A DNA stretch of 44,467 nucleotides from positions 1-44,467 of the forward strand of contig JAGZMY010000015.1 in NCBI GenBank assembly GCA_018363915.1, written 5' to 3'. Under the pieces are notes generated by a model. That model searched no databases. It was given only the letters and a program-made list of their open reading frames with translations, and was not told the origin of the DNA. Position numbers and translations under genes: made by a program. The number at the start of each line of letters is the position of its first letter. Within the stretch, counting starts at the first letter, position 1. Of this stretch, positions 24,807 through 32,816 are shown piece after piece. The DNA comes from Anaerococcus vaginalis. Lineage in GTDB: Bacteria > Bacillota > Clostridia > Tissierellales > Peptoniphilaceae.

Positions 24807-25565
24807 TTATTTTCTTTTTGATTTGAAAAGAGCTGTTGAAGCTGCTGCAAGTGTTGCAACTACTCCTGTAAGTCCAGCTACACCTGTTTGTACATTATTG
24901 TTGTTAGCTTTAACTGCTGGTTTTGCTGCTGGTTTAATTTCTTTTCTTTCAAGACCTGTTGTTTTCTTAGCATCAACTGTTAATTCGATATAATATTTTC
25001 CATCTTTACCTTTAGTAATATTATATCCTTTGTTGATTTCTGATTTAGCTACGATAGCTTCTGCTGCTTTTATAGCTTCTGCTTCTGTTGCATATCCTTG
25101 GTCAGGGTTGAATTTACTTTCAGCTAACGCTTTTGGTTGTTGTTTATAAATATCATCGTGTTTCTTTTGTTCATCAGAAGGTTTATTTAATAGTCTATAA
25201 TGATAGTTACCATATTGTAAGTAAACTTCATAATATTTCTTAGATGCAGCTGCAGCTGCTTTTCCTGCTGCATCAGCTGCAGCTTCTGAAGAATATCCAT
25301 TTTCATTGTTTTCTGCTTTTGGTTTTTCAGGTTTTGGATCTGGTGTAGTTTGTGAACCTGTGCCTGTTGGAGGTGTTTGATCAGTATTATCTAAATTATC
25401 TTCTCCATCAAATCCTTGATCGCCTATTCCATTATCAGCTGTATTGCTGAACGCAGAGAATGTGCTTGGATCTGGAGCTGGTTCTCCTTCTCCATCAGCA
25501 TAAGCTGTTCCACCAAAAACTAATCCAGCTGCTAGTGCTAATGCTAGTACATTTTTCTTTTTCAT
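24807..25565 (-). CDS. Secreted surface protein with QTG-type C-terminal anchor
   Basis: 252 residues. N-terminus MKKKNVLALALAAGLVFGG is a signal peptide with likely cleavage after TAYA (about residue 23). An acidic, Pro/Thr-rich linker (about 24-90) follows. Two similar modules start at GYSSEAAADAAGKAAA and GYATEAEAIKAAEAI; each pairs an alanine-rich helix with a Tyr-rich strand (YEVYLQYG, GYNITKGKDGKYYIEL). The C-terminus has VQTGVAGLTG, a hydrophobic stretch and KSKRK, a sortase-like sorting signal with QTG in place of LPxTG. It is probably a wall-exposed protein; ligand unknown. The GGAG ribosome site and a promoter with a (TA)10 spacer lie upstream. Confidence 0.75.
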   Translation of the reverse strand: MKKKNVLALALAAGLVFGGTAYADGEGEPAPDPSTFSAFSNTADNGIGDQGFDGEDNLDNTDQTPPTGTGSQTTPDPKPEKPKAENNENGYSSEAAADAAGKAAAAASKKYYEVYLQYGNYHYRLLNKPSDEQKKHDDIYKQQPKALAESKFNPDQGYATEAEAIKAAEAIVAKSEINKGYNITKGKDGKYYIELTVDAKKTTGLERKEIKPAAKPAVKANNNNVQTGVAGLTGVVATLAAASTALFKSKRK

Positions 25566-25602
25566 ATTTTTCTCCTTATTTTTATAATTTTTTTATATCT
25601 CC

Positions 25603-25633
25603 ATTATATATATATATATATATACAATGTCAA
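25603..25633 (-). promoter_or_regulatory. Surface-protein promoter with (TA)10 spacer
   Basis: On the minus strand TTGACA (25633-25628) is followed by TTG, ten TA repeats (25624-25605) and then TATAAT formed with the last repeats (25608-25603). The spacer is 19 bp to the TATAAT, or 17 bp to an alternative TATATA. Gain or loss of TA units would change the -35/-10 spacing. Confidence 0.7.
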
Positions 25634-25804
25634 ATAAATATTTTCATTTAATTCAAATTGTTGTATTACTTTATCTAATAAAATATTTTTAATTAATTAA
25701 GTTTTTTAAAAAATTAATTTGTTTAGATTATTTCTTACAAAAGAGAAAAGATTTTGCTTATTTCTGATAAAGAAATAAAGAATAAAGACTATTTTTGGTA
25801 ACGT

Positions 25805-25833
25805 TTGTCTATTTTTTTTAATTGATTTATAAT
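25805..25833 (+). promoter_or_regulatory. Promoter of the C69 peptidase gene
   Basis: TTGTCT (25805-25810), 17 bp spacer, TATAAT (25828-25833), about 19 bases before the start codon at 25852. The gap 25566-25804 otherwise holds only the divergent surface-protein promoter. Confidence 0.65.
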
Positions 25834-25851
25834 ATGAATTGGAGGTACACT

Positions 25852-27846
25852 ATGAAAATGTTTAATAAATTATGTGTTTCAATATTAAGTGCAGTATTCT
25901 TATTTACTGCCTTAGCCTTACCTGCAAAAGCTTGTACAGGCGTTATAGTTGGTAGCGATTTGACTGAAGATGGTACTACAATTTTTGGTCGTACAGAGGA
26001 TTTGGAAATAAATCACAACAAGGTTTATAAAATCAATGAAGCTGGCAAATACAAAAAAGGAGAAAAACTTGTAGATGTTTCTTACGCTGAAAAAGGTGGA
26101 TATGAATTTGAACTTCCACACGATTCTTACCGTTTTACTTCTATAAGCGATACTACTCCAGAATATGGTATGTTTGATGAAGCAGGCTACAATGAAAAAG
26201 GTCTTATGGCTGATATGACTGTTTCTGCATCTGCAAACGAAGATGTTCAAAAGGTTGATCCATATCTTGATGGAGAAGAAGAAGGAAAGCCAATTGGCAT
26301 TAGTGAGGCAATAATTACAACAGTTGTGTTATCAAGTGCTGACAATGCACTAGATGCTGTAAAATTAATAGCTAATGAAGTTGCCACAAAAGGAGCTGCT
26401 GAAGGAAATGCTCTTGTAGTTGCTGACAAAACAGATACTTGGTATGTAGAAATTTATTCAGGCCATGAATTTGTTGCAATGAAATATCCAAAAGATAAAT
26501 TCTCAGTTTTCCCAAATACTTTCTGGATAAATGAAGCAAAACTTACAAAAGGCGAAGAAAGTGACAATTATATAATGAGCGAAGACGAAAATTATCTTTA
26601 TTCTAAAGGAATTTTTGAAACAGCAAAGAAAGCAAAAACTTTTGAAGGCAATGAAGATGATAGAATTATAAATTTGGCAAAATCTTATGCAGAAAAAGAA
26701 TTCTCTCCATCAAACCGTTCAAGAGTTGCATCAGGAATCAAATTCTTAAATCCTGATTCTAAAGTTGATATGGAAACTGAAACTTATGAATTCCTACAAG
26801 ATGCTAAAAAAGGTTCTATTTCTGTTAAAAATGTAATGGACTTTACAAGAAACAGACTAGAAAATTTTGATTTAGAAGCAAATGACAGGGGAAGAGATGA
26901 AACTTATCCAATAGGAAATAGAAATACTATGGAATCACACATCTTCCAAGTTTCAAAAGACGCAGAGGCAACAAATCCTGGAATAATGTGGCTAACACTT
27001 GGTTCCCCATTAGTTCAACCATACGTTGCATACTATCCAAACCAAGAAGATGCAATTGATGAGGTTAAAAACGAAACAAATGATCCAGACAAAGACAAGT
27101 CACATTATTGGATGGCAATGGATACCCTACACATGGTAGAGGCAAACAGAGATGACTTTATGAAAGACATCACTCCAGAAATTGACAAATTTGAAAAAGA
27201 ACAAATAGCAAATACAAAAGTTTCAGGAGAAAAAGATCCAACAGAAAAAAATAAAGAAGAAGCTAAAAAAGCATTCGATTTATTAAAAGGATTCAACAAA
27301 GACTTAGAAGACAAATACAAAGATTATTTAAAGAAAAACGAATACGAATATACATTCTATGGAAGAAGAGCTACTGAAAACTTCACAGATACAACAATGG
27401 AAGTTAAAAAAGATACAAGCGATAAAGCTTTAAATCTTCAAGTTACACCAGACGAAGACGAAAAAGGTGGAAAAATCGAAATAGTAGACTCTTACGGAGA
27501 ACCTGTAGAAAAATTAAATAATCCAGTAAAAATCTCAGTTCCTAAAAAAGCCTTTGAAAAAGAAGTTGCATTCGGCTCAAAAGATGACAAAATTGATGTA
27601 AAAGAAGAAGATGACAAATACGTATTCGAAACAGACAAATCATCAGTAGAATACAAAACAGAAGGCAAAGAAGAAGAACCAAGCCAATCAAACGATGCAT
27701 CATCAAAAGAAACATCACCACAATCATCAAGCAATGAACAAGAAACAAATAAAACAGAAAACAAATCAAACAAAACATTAATAATCATTGCAGTTGCAGT
27801 AGTAGCAGCCGTTGTAGCAATATTTTCAAGAAAAAAGAAAAACTAG
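25852..27846 (+). CDS. Secreted C69-family dipeptidase with C-terminal membrane anchor
   Basis: 664 residues from the ATG at 25852, which has GGAGG six bases upstream; the frame is open from 25822. A signal peptide ends at ALPAKA, exposing Cys28 (ACTGVIVG). In family C69/U34 this N-terminal Cys is the Ntn-hydrolase nucleophile. Family strings follow: TIFGRTEDLE, GYNEKGLMADMTVS, WYVEIYSGHEFVA, and ESHIFQV with PGIMWLTLGSP. The C-terminal 160 residues add a beta-type domain, a Ser/Glu/Asn-rich spacer (about 600-635) and a hydrophobic segment with RKKKN, tethering it to the membrane. It probably degrades peptides outside the cell for amino-acid supply. Dipeptidase specificity is inferred from the family. 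Confidence 0.85.
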   Translation: MKMFNKLCVSILSAVFLFTALALPAKACTGVIVGSDLTEDGTTIFGRTEDLEINHNKVYKINEAGKYKKGEKLVDVSYAEKGGYEFELPHDSYRFTSISDTTPEYGMFDEAGYNEKGLMADMTVSASANEDVQKVDPYLDGEEEGKPIGISEAIITTVVLSSADNALDAVKLIANEVATKGAAEGNALVVADKTDTWYVEIYSGHEFVAMKYPKDKFSVFPNTFWINEAKLTKGEESDNYIMSEDENYLYSKGIFETAKKAKTFEGNEDDRIINLAKSYAEKEFSPSNRSRVASGIKFLNPDSKVDMETETYEFLQDAKKGSISVKNVMDFTRNRLENFDLEANDRGRDETYPIGNRNTMESHIFQVSKDAEATNPGIMWLTLGSPLVQPYVAYYPNQEDAIDEVKNETNDPDKDKSHYWMAMDTLHMVEANRDDFMKDITPEIDKFEKEQIANTKVSGEKDPTEKNKEEAKKAFDLLKGFNKDLEDKYKDYLKKNEYEYTFYGRRATENFTDTTMEVKKDTSDKALNLQVTPDEDEKGGKIEIVDSYGEPVEKLNNPVKISVPKKAFEKEVAFGSKDDKIDVKEEDDKYVFETDKSSVEYKTEGKEEEPSQSNDASSKETSPQSSSNEQETNKTENKSNKTLIIIAVAVVAAVVAIFSRKKKN

Positions 27847-27868
27847 AAAATAAAATAAACTAAAAGCA

Positions 27869-27905
27869 AAAAATCGTATTGGAAAACCCAATACGATTTT
27901 TTTGT
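27869..27905 (+). terminator. Terminator of the C69 peptidase gene
   Basis: ATCGTATTGG pairs with CCAATACGAT, with an A-run before and TTTTTTT after, so it could act in both directions. It is intact. Confidence 0.85.
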
Positions 27906-28048
27906 AAGAAAATTTAAAAATTTACTATAAAAATTAACAATAGCTTAATCCCCACCAAGCATATTATTCAGAGAAAGCTCATATAAAATATAAAAATAAA
28001 ACAAAAAAATCCCAAGGGAAAGCAAAAATAAATATCTAAATAAAACCA

Positions 28049-28075
28049 AGGGATCTCTCGACTAGGCTCGAGATG
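28049..28075. repeat. CTCGAG-type palindromic repeat, unit A
   Basis: GGATCTCTCGAC-TAGG-CTCGAGATGG forms an imperfect hairpin. Related sequence is seen at 28218-28299 and, inverted, inside the element at 10357. The gap 27906-28317 contains only this, the next repeat and AT-rich filler. Confidence 0.55.
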
Positions 28076-28217
28076 GATAATTAATTTATATAGTCAATTT
28101 CTTCGAATTGTTGTAATCTCCTATTTATTATTTTTAAAATCAGCAAATAAAAAAATGAAATAAAAATAGAAAATCAAAAAGTATAAACTTTAGAAACAAA
28201 TCAAGCACATCACTAAC

Positions 28218-28299
28218 CCATCTCGACCAGATAAACAACCACCCGTTCGTTTCAGTTGTTTATCCCGATTTATCGTGCGCAGCGAGCGGAGAGATCTCT
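28218..28299. repeat. CTCGAG-type palindromic repeat, unit B with inserted block
   Basis: CCCATCTCGACC and GGAGAGATCTC, which would normally face each other across a short loop, are separated here by about 58 bp. That block contains AACAAC/GTTGTT arms and CGATTTATCGTG. Read on the minus strand, the block (GAGATCTCTC-CGCT, CACGATAAATCGGGA, AACGGGTGGTTGTTTAT) aligns with 10450-10517 inside element 1, at two sites 18 kb apart. Confidence 0.55.
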
Positions 28300-28317
28300 T
28301 TGTAAAAGCAAGCGAAA

Positions 28318-28347
28318 AATAAAAAATCTCCCCCGTGGGGAGATTTT
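28318..28347 (-). terminator. Terminator of the methionine gamma-lyase gene
   Basis: ATCTCCCC-CGT-GGGGAGAT stem; on the minus strand followed by TTTTTTATTTTTC. It begins about 12 bases past the stop at 28359. Confidence 0.85.
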
Positions 28348-28358
28348 TCATATAATTT

Positions 28359-29549
28359 TTATATTAGGTCTAAGGCTTGATTTAAGTCTTCTATTATTTC
28401 GTCTGCATCTTCTAGACCTACTGATAATCTGATTAAGCCTGGTGCTATTCCTGCTTCTTTTAGGGCTTCTTCTGAGTAGGTTGAATGTGTCATTGTTGCT
28501 GGATGTTCGATTAATGTTTCTGCATCGCCTAAGCTTACTGCTAATGAACATAATTTTACGTTATTCATGACGCATCTTCCTGCTTCGATTCCGCCTTTTA
28601 CTTCGAATGTTACCATTGCTCCGTAGTCTTTCATTTGTTTTTTGGCTACTTCGTGGTTTTTGAAGTCTTCTAGGCCTGGATAGTATACTTTTTCTACGTT
28701 TTTGTGTTTTTGTAATGCTTCTACAACCTTTTTGGTGTTTGCTACGTGTTGTTTCATTCTTACTTCTAGGGTTTTCATTCCTCTAAAGATTAGAAATGCA
28801 TCGTGAGCTGATAAAACTGATCCTGTGAAGTCTTTTTGGCCTACTAGTCTTACTTGAGTCATTAATTCTTTTGATCCGCATGAAAATCCTGCTATTACGT
28901 CGCCGTGTCCGTTTAGGTATTTGGTTGCTGAATGTACTACTATATCTACGCCTAGTTTTAATGGATTTTGTAGGTATGGGGTTGCAAAGGTGTTGTCTGC
29001 GATTACTAATGTGTCTTTTGAGTTTTTCTTTGCAAGTTTTACTACTTCTTCTATATCTATTACATCTAGGGTTGGGTTTGCTGGTGTTTCTAGATATACT
29101 ATTCTTGTGTTGTCTTTTAAATGTTTTTTGACTTCTTCTAGGTCTGTCATGTCTATGAATTCTACGTCTACGTTAAATTTTGTTATTTCGTTTAAAAATG
29201 CGAATGTACATCCGTAAAGTGTACCGCATGCTAGGATATGATCTCCTGCTTTGATAAATGGCCAGATTGATGATGTGATTGCTCCCATTCCTGATGATGT
29301 TGATACTGCTGCTTCTGCTCCTTCAAGGGCTGCTAGTTTTTTTTCTAGGGCATCGTTGGTTGGGTTTCCTAGTCTTGAATAGATAAATCCTTCTTCTTCT
29401 AGGGCAAATCTTCTTCCACCTTGTTCTGCATTTTCAAATATAAAGGTTGATGTTTGATATATTGGTAGTCCTAATGAACCGTATGTATCTTTTATTGCGC
29501 CTGCGTGTATTGTTTCTGTTGCAAATGATCTTTTTTTGTTTTCTGTCAT
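28359..29549 (-). CDS. megL: Methionine gamma-lyase
   Basis: A PLP enzyme of the Cys/Met-metabolism family, 396 residues. It splits methionine to methanethiol, 2-oxobutyrate and ammonia. The PLP lysine is in VHSATKYLNGHGD (K210), and the phosphate-binding SSGMGAI lies at about 85-91. The diagnostic residue is the Cys of LYGCTFAF (C114), which sits where methionine gamma-lyases have their active-site Cys and cystathionine lyases/synthases do not. Start at 29549 after AGAAAGGA. It is divergent from a LysR regulator with only 78 bases between, suggesting regulation by that protein. Cystathionine gamma-lyase is the main alternative. Confidence 0.87.
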   Translation of the reverse strand: MTENKKRSFATETIHAGAIKDTYGSLGLPIYQTSTFIFENAEQGGRRFALEEEGFIYSRLGNPTNDALEKKLAALEGAEAAVSTSSGMGAITSSIWPFIKAGDHILACGTLYGCTFAFLNEITKFNVDVEFIDMTDLEEVKKHLKDNTRIVYLETPANPTLDVIDIEEVVKLAKKNSKDTLVIADNTFATPYLQNPLKLGVDIVVHSATKYLNGHGDVIAGFSCGSKELMTQVRLVGQKDFTGSVLSAHDAFLIFRGMKTLEVRMKQHVANTKKVVEALQKHKNVEKVYYPGLEDFKNHEVAKKQMKDYGAMVTFEVKGGIEAGRCVMNNVKLCSLAVSLGDAETLIEHPATMTHSTYSEEALKEAGIAPGLIRLSVGLEDADEIIEDLNQALDLI

Positions 29550-29627
29550 TTTTTAATCCTTTCTTACTATTCTTTCATTTTTACTAAATATTTAATATAA
29601 TATATCCAAAGACACTAAGGAGATATT

Positions 29628-30545
29628 ATGAATTTAAACAAAATTAATTATGCTATAGAAGTTTCTAAGACAGGTTCTATTTCCAAAGCTGCCAAAAACC
29701 TCTACACATCCCAGCCTGCCATTTCCATGGCTATAAATGATCTTGAAAAAGAACTGGGTTTTAAAATTTTTGAGAGAAATCAAAGTGGAACTCAAACAAC
29801 CGCCAAGGGACTTGAGTATCTCATAAAATGCCAAGATTTAATCAGCAAATATAAGGAAATCCAAAGACAATATGCTCCAGATAATAGGGATATTTCTGAG
29901 CTAAGAGTGTCAAGTCAGCACTTTAATTTTGCCGTTTCAGCTTTTATGAAATTAATTGACAAGTACAAGGATAATTCTTTCAAATTTTATTTAAAAGAAA
30001 CCACATCCCTTGATGCCATTAACCACGTTGAAAACGATTATTCTGATCTTGCCTTTATTTACATAAATGAACCTTATAGGCAAGCTATTTTTAATTTATT
30101 TAAAGAAAAATCTTTATCTTATGTTACAATTGCAAAGGTCATTCCTCATGTTTTCATTAACAAAGACCATCCATTAGCAAATGAAAATTTGATTAAGATA
30201 GATGATCTTTATAATTATCCTATGATAATTTATGAGCAAAATGACACTGAGATTTTGCCGGAAGAATTTGTAAACTTACCTGATCACAAACAGGTTATCT
30301 ATACCCAAGATAGGGGCACGACTTTAGGTCTTATTTCCAACACAAATTCTTTTAATGTAGGAACAGGTTGCCTTCATCCAAATAGTGGATTTCCTAATAT
30401 CAAAACTGTTAAGCTTGAAAATCCAGAAAATTTATCTATGGATATAGGTTATGTTTACAAATCTTCCAAAAATCTTTCAAAGCTTTGTAAGGAATATTTA
30501 TCCCTAACTAAGCGTGAGCTTGTTCATTGTCTTCCAAATTTTTAA
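29628..30545 (+). CDS. LysR-family transcriptional regulator
   Basis: 305 residues. The N-terminal winged helix-turn-helix (about 4-60) has the family pattern VSKTGSISKAAKNLYTSQPAISMAINDLEKELG. The remaining 240 residues form the effector domain. AAGGAG precedes the ATG. Placed back to back with megL and convergent with an NhaC-type transporter, it probably controls both, with a sulfur amino acid or related metabolite as effector; that is inference from position. Its last 38 bases overlap the end of the transporter gene on the other strand. Confidence 0.85.
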   Translation: MNLNKINYAIEVSKTGSISKAAKNLYTSQPAISMAINDLEKELGFKIFERNQSGTQTTAKGLEYLIKCQDLISKYKEIQRQYAPDNRDISELRVSSQHFNFAVSAFMKLIDKYKDNSFKFYLKETTSLDAINHVENDYSDLAFIYINEPYRQAIFNLFKEKSLSYVTIAKVIPHVFINKDHPLANENLIKIDDLYNYPMIIYEQNDTEILPEEFVNLPDHKQVIYTQDRGTTLGLISNTNSFNVGTGCLHPNSGFPNIKTVKLENPENLSMDIGYVYKSSKNLSKLCKEYLSLTKRELVHCLPNF

Positions 30546-31902
30546 CATGACCTGCAACTTTTGATTCTGCCATATCATATTCAAAATTCCATTTATCTTT
30601 TGCAGCTGTAAATGGTACATAGATAGAAATTATGGAAACAACTCCCAAGATAAATTGATACCAGAAATATGGTATGATTTGGAATGGTGCTACAGCGCCT
30701 TTTGTAAAGCTTGCAGCTATCAATACTTGAGCAGCATAAGGTACTATTCCTTGGAATACACAAGAGAATGTATCAAGAAGTGATGCAGATCTTCTAGGGT
30801 CGATCTTATATTCATTACACATTTTCTTTGCAATTGGACCTGAAATAATAATTGCAACAGTATTGTTAGCAATTGCTACGTCAGCAAGGGAAACAAGTGC
30901 AGCTATACCAAGCTCACCAGATTTTTCTCCCTTAGCAAATTTTCTAATTTTTGCAATAATCCAATTAATACCGCCCTCTTTGGTAACCATATTAGAAAGA
31001 CCACCAATTAACATAGAAAGTAAGAAGATTTCAAACATTCCAGTAAAGCCTTCCCACATAGTTTGAGAAAGAGCAAGCAAGTCAAATCCATTGTTCATAA
31101 GAAGAACAATACCAGATAAAACAATACCACCAGTTAAAACTAAAAATACATTAACGCCCATAAGAGCAACTACCAATACGAAAATATAAGGAATAATCTT
31201 AATAATATCGTAAGATAAATCTTTTTGAGCAGGTTGACTTTCAGGTGCACCCAAAATTAATAGCAAAATAAAAGTAATTATTCCAGCAGGAAGAGCCATC
31301 TTCAAGTTCATCCTAAACTTATCTTTCATTTCACAGTTTTGAGTTCTAGTTGCAGCTATAGTTGTATCAGAGATAACAGATAAGTTATCACCAAACATTG
31401 ATCCACCAACCAAGGCACCAAGCATCAAAGCCATATTGATACCACCAGATTTAGCAAGACCAACAGCTATAGGTCCAAGAGCAGTAATAGTACCAACAGA
31501 AGAACCAGTAGCAATAGAAATGAAACAAGCTATCAAAAATACACCTGCAGTTAAAAATTTAGCAGGAACAAAAGAAAGTCCCAAACCAACTACAGAATCA
31601 ACTCCACCAGAGGCAGAAGCCAAAGCAGAGAAAGCGCCAGCCAATATGTAAATCAAACACATAATAATAATGTTTGAGTCGCCACAACCTGCAACTAAAT
31701 TGTCAAATTTTTCATCAATACTTCCACCAAATAATAAAAATGCACTAATAATACCAACAAAAGCTGCAATAGGTGCAGGCAATTGATAAAATGCCATTTC
31801 TACTCCTCTTAAATGAAGTACGATACCTGTGGCAAGATAAATAACGATAAAAACCAAAAATGGAATTAACGCCTTTCCTGAAATTTTTTCATTTTCTTTC
31901 AC
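30508..31902 (-). CDS. NhaC-family Na+/H+ antiporter-type transporter, possible methionine carrier
   Basis: A membrane protein of 464 residues with about twelve hydrophobic segments. NhaC-superfamily landmarks are ISIATGSSVGTITALGPIAVGLA, GGSMFGDNLSVISDTTIAA and ADVAIANNTVAIIISGP. I start at a GTG at 31902 (MKENEKISGK) because AGGGG lies eight bases upstream; the GTG at 31911 abuts the ribosome site. NhaC relatives include Na+/H+ antiporters and amino-acid carriers such as the MetT type. Linkage to megL and LysR favours methionine or another substrate of that pathway, which I infer. Promoter at 31944-31972. Confidence 0.8.
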   Translation of the reverse strand: MKENEKISGKALIPFLVFIVIYLATGIVLHLRGVEMAFYQLPAPIAAFVGIISAFLLFGGSIDEKFDNLVAGCGDSNIIIMCLIYILAGAFSALASASGGVDSVVGLGLSFVPAKFLTAGVFLIACFISIATGSSVGTITALGPIAVGLAKSGGINMALMLGALVGGSMFGDNLSVISDTTIAATRTQNCEMKDKFRMNLKMALPAGIITFILLLILGAPESQPAQKDLSYDIIKIIPYIFVLVVALMGVNVFLVLTGGIVLSGIVLLMNNGFDLLALSQTMWEGFTGMFEIFLLSMLIGGLSNMVTKEGGINWIIAKIRKFAKGEKSGELGIAALVSLADVAIANNTVAIIISGPIAKKMCNEYKIDPRRSASLLDTFSCVFQGIVPYAAQVLIAASFTKGAVAPFQIIPYFWYQFILGVVSIISIYVPFTAAKDKWNFEYDMAESKVAGHVKNLEDNEQAHA

Positions 31903-31943
31903 AATATTCACCCCTTTTTAAAAATGATTACGTTTTCACTACT

Positions 31944-31972
31944 ATAATACATTAGATTAAAATTGTTGTAAA
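31944..31972 (-). promoter_or_regulatory. Promoter of the NhaC-type transporter gene
   Basis: TTTACA (31972-31967), 17 bp spacer, TATTAT (31949-31944) on the minus strand, about 40 bases before the start codon. Confidence 0.65.
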
Positions 31973-32030
31973 ATACATATAAGTTATGGTGCATATAAGA
32001 AAAACTTATAAAAGCTTTTGCACATTTTTA

Positions 32031-32059
32031 TTGATAAAGATTCTCATTCGTATTATAAT
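32031..32059 (+). promoter_or_regulatory. ABC transporter promoter overlapped by a Fur-box-like site
   Basis: TTGATA (32031-32036), 17 bp spacer, TATAAT (32054-32059). TGATAAAGATTCTCA at 32032-32046 matches the 15-bp Fur consensus TGATAATnATTATCA at 12 of 14 defined positions and covers the -35 box and part of the spacer. Bound Fur would block the polymerase, so the transporter should be induced by iron limitation. Binding is not shown. Confidence 0.6.
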
Positions 32060-32120
32060 AAAAAAAAGATTATATGCTTGTTAATCTTTATTTGTAATTT
32101 TTTATTTAGAAGGGGTAATT

Positions 32121-32816
32121 ATGATTAAAATTTCAAATTTACATAAGTTTTATGGAAAAAATTCTAACAAGATAGAAGTTTTAAAGGGAATTGATTTATC
32201 TTTTGATGAAGGAAAAATAATTTGTATTTTAGGGCCTTCTGGTTCTGGAAAATCTACCTTGTTAAATATTATTGGTGGAATTGAAACAATTGACATAGGT
32301 AATGTTAATATTTTGGGTCAAAATCTAGGTGAATTAAATAAAAAAGATTTGGAAATTTTTAGGCGTAATAATTTGGGCTTTGTTTTTCAATTTTATAATT
32401 TAATTAGTGATTTAAATGTTATAGAAAATATTGAGCTTGGTAAATTTTTGTCTGATAATCCTCTTGATATTGATGATTTGATTGATAATCTTGGTTTATC
32501 TGACCAAAAATATAAATTCCCAAATGAAATTTCTGGAGGTCAAGCTCAAAGAACTTCTATTGCAAGAGCTATGGTAAAAAGCCCTAGAATTTTAATTTGT
32601 GATGAGCCAACTGGTGCTCTTGATTATGAAAGTGCCAAGGATGTTTTGAATTTAATTGAAAATTTAAATAAAATTTATAAATCTACGATTTTAATTGCAA
32701 CTCACAATACTAATATAAGTAAAATGTGTGATATTATTTTAAATTTACATGATGGTAAAATAAAGAATCTTTTTGTAAATCCAAATAAAATATCTGCTAA
32801 GGAGGTTTCTTGGTAA
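32121..32816 (+). CDS. ABC transporter ATP-binding protein (LolD/MacB type)
   Basis: 231 residues. Walker A GPSGSGKST (about 36-44), Q-loop VFQFYNL, signature ISGGQAQRTSIARAM, Walker B ILICDEPTGALD and H-loop IATHN. The arrangement is that of ATPases working with FtsX-type permeases (LolD, MacB, BceA). It ends TAATG, overlapping the permease start by one base. Ribosome site GAAGGGG. It powers the permease that follows; the substrate is unknown, but the Fur-like promoter hints at a link to iron or haem. Confidence 0.88.
   Translation: MIKISNLHKFYGKNSNKIEVLKGIDLSFDEGKIICILGPSGSGKSTLLNIIGGIETIDIGNVNILGQNLGELNKKDLEIFRRNNLGFVFQFYNLISDLNVIENIELGKFLSDNPLDIDDLIDNLGLSDQKYKFPNEISGGQAQRTSIARAMVKSPRILICDEPTGALDYESAKDVLNLIENLNKIYKSTILIATHNTNISKMCDIILNLHDGKIKNLFVNPNKISAKEVSW

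Noticed and set aside
25460..25651. Plus-strand frame across the surface-protein promoter
   Set aside because: It is antisense to the signal-peptide region and continues through the TA repeat; no ribosome site.
28348..29217. Open frames antisense to and within methionine gamma-lyase
   Set aside because: They are leucine- or arginine-rich shadows of a well-conserved gene, without ribosome sites.
29550..29627. S-box (SAM) riboswitch or T-box before megL
   Set aside because: Only 78 bases separate megL and the LysR gene, too short for either, and none of the conserved motifs are present.
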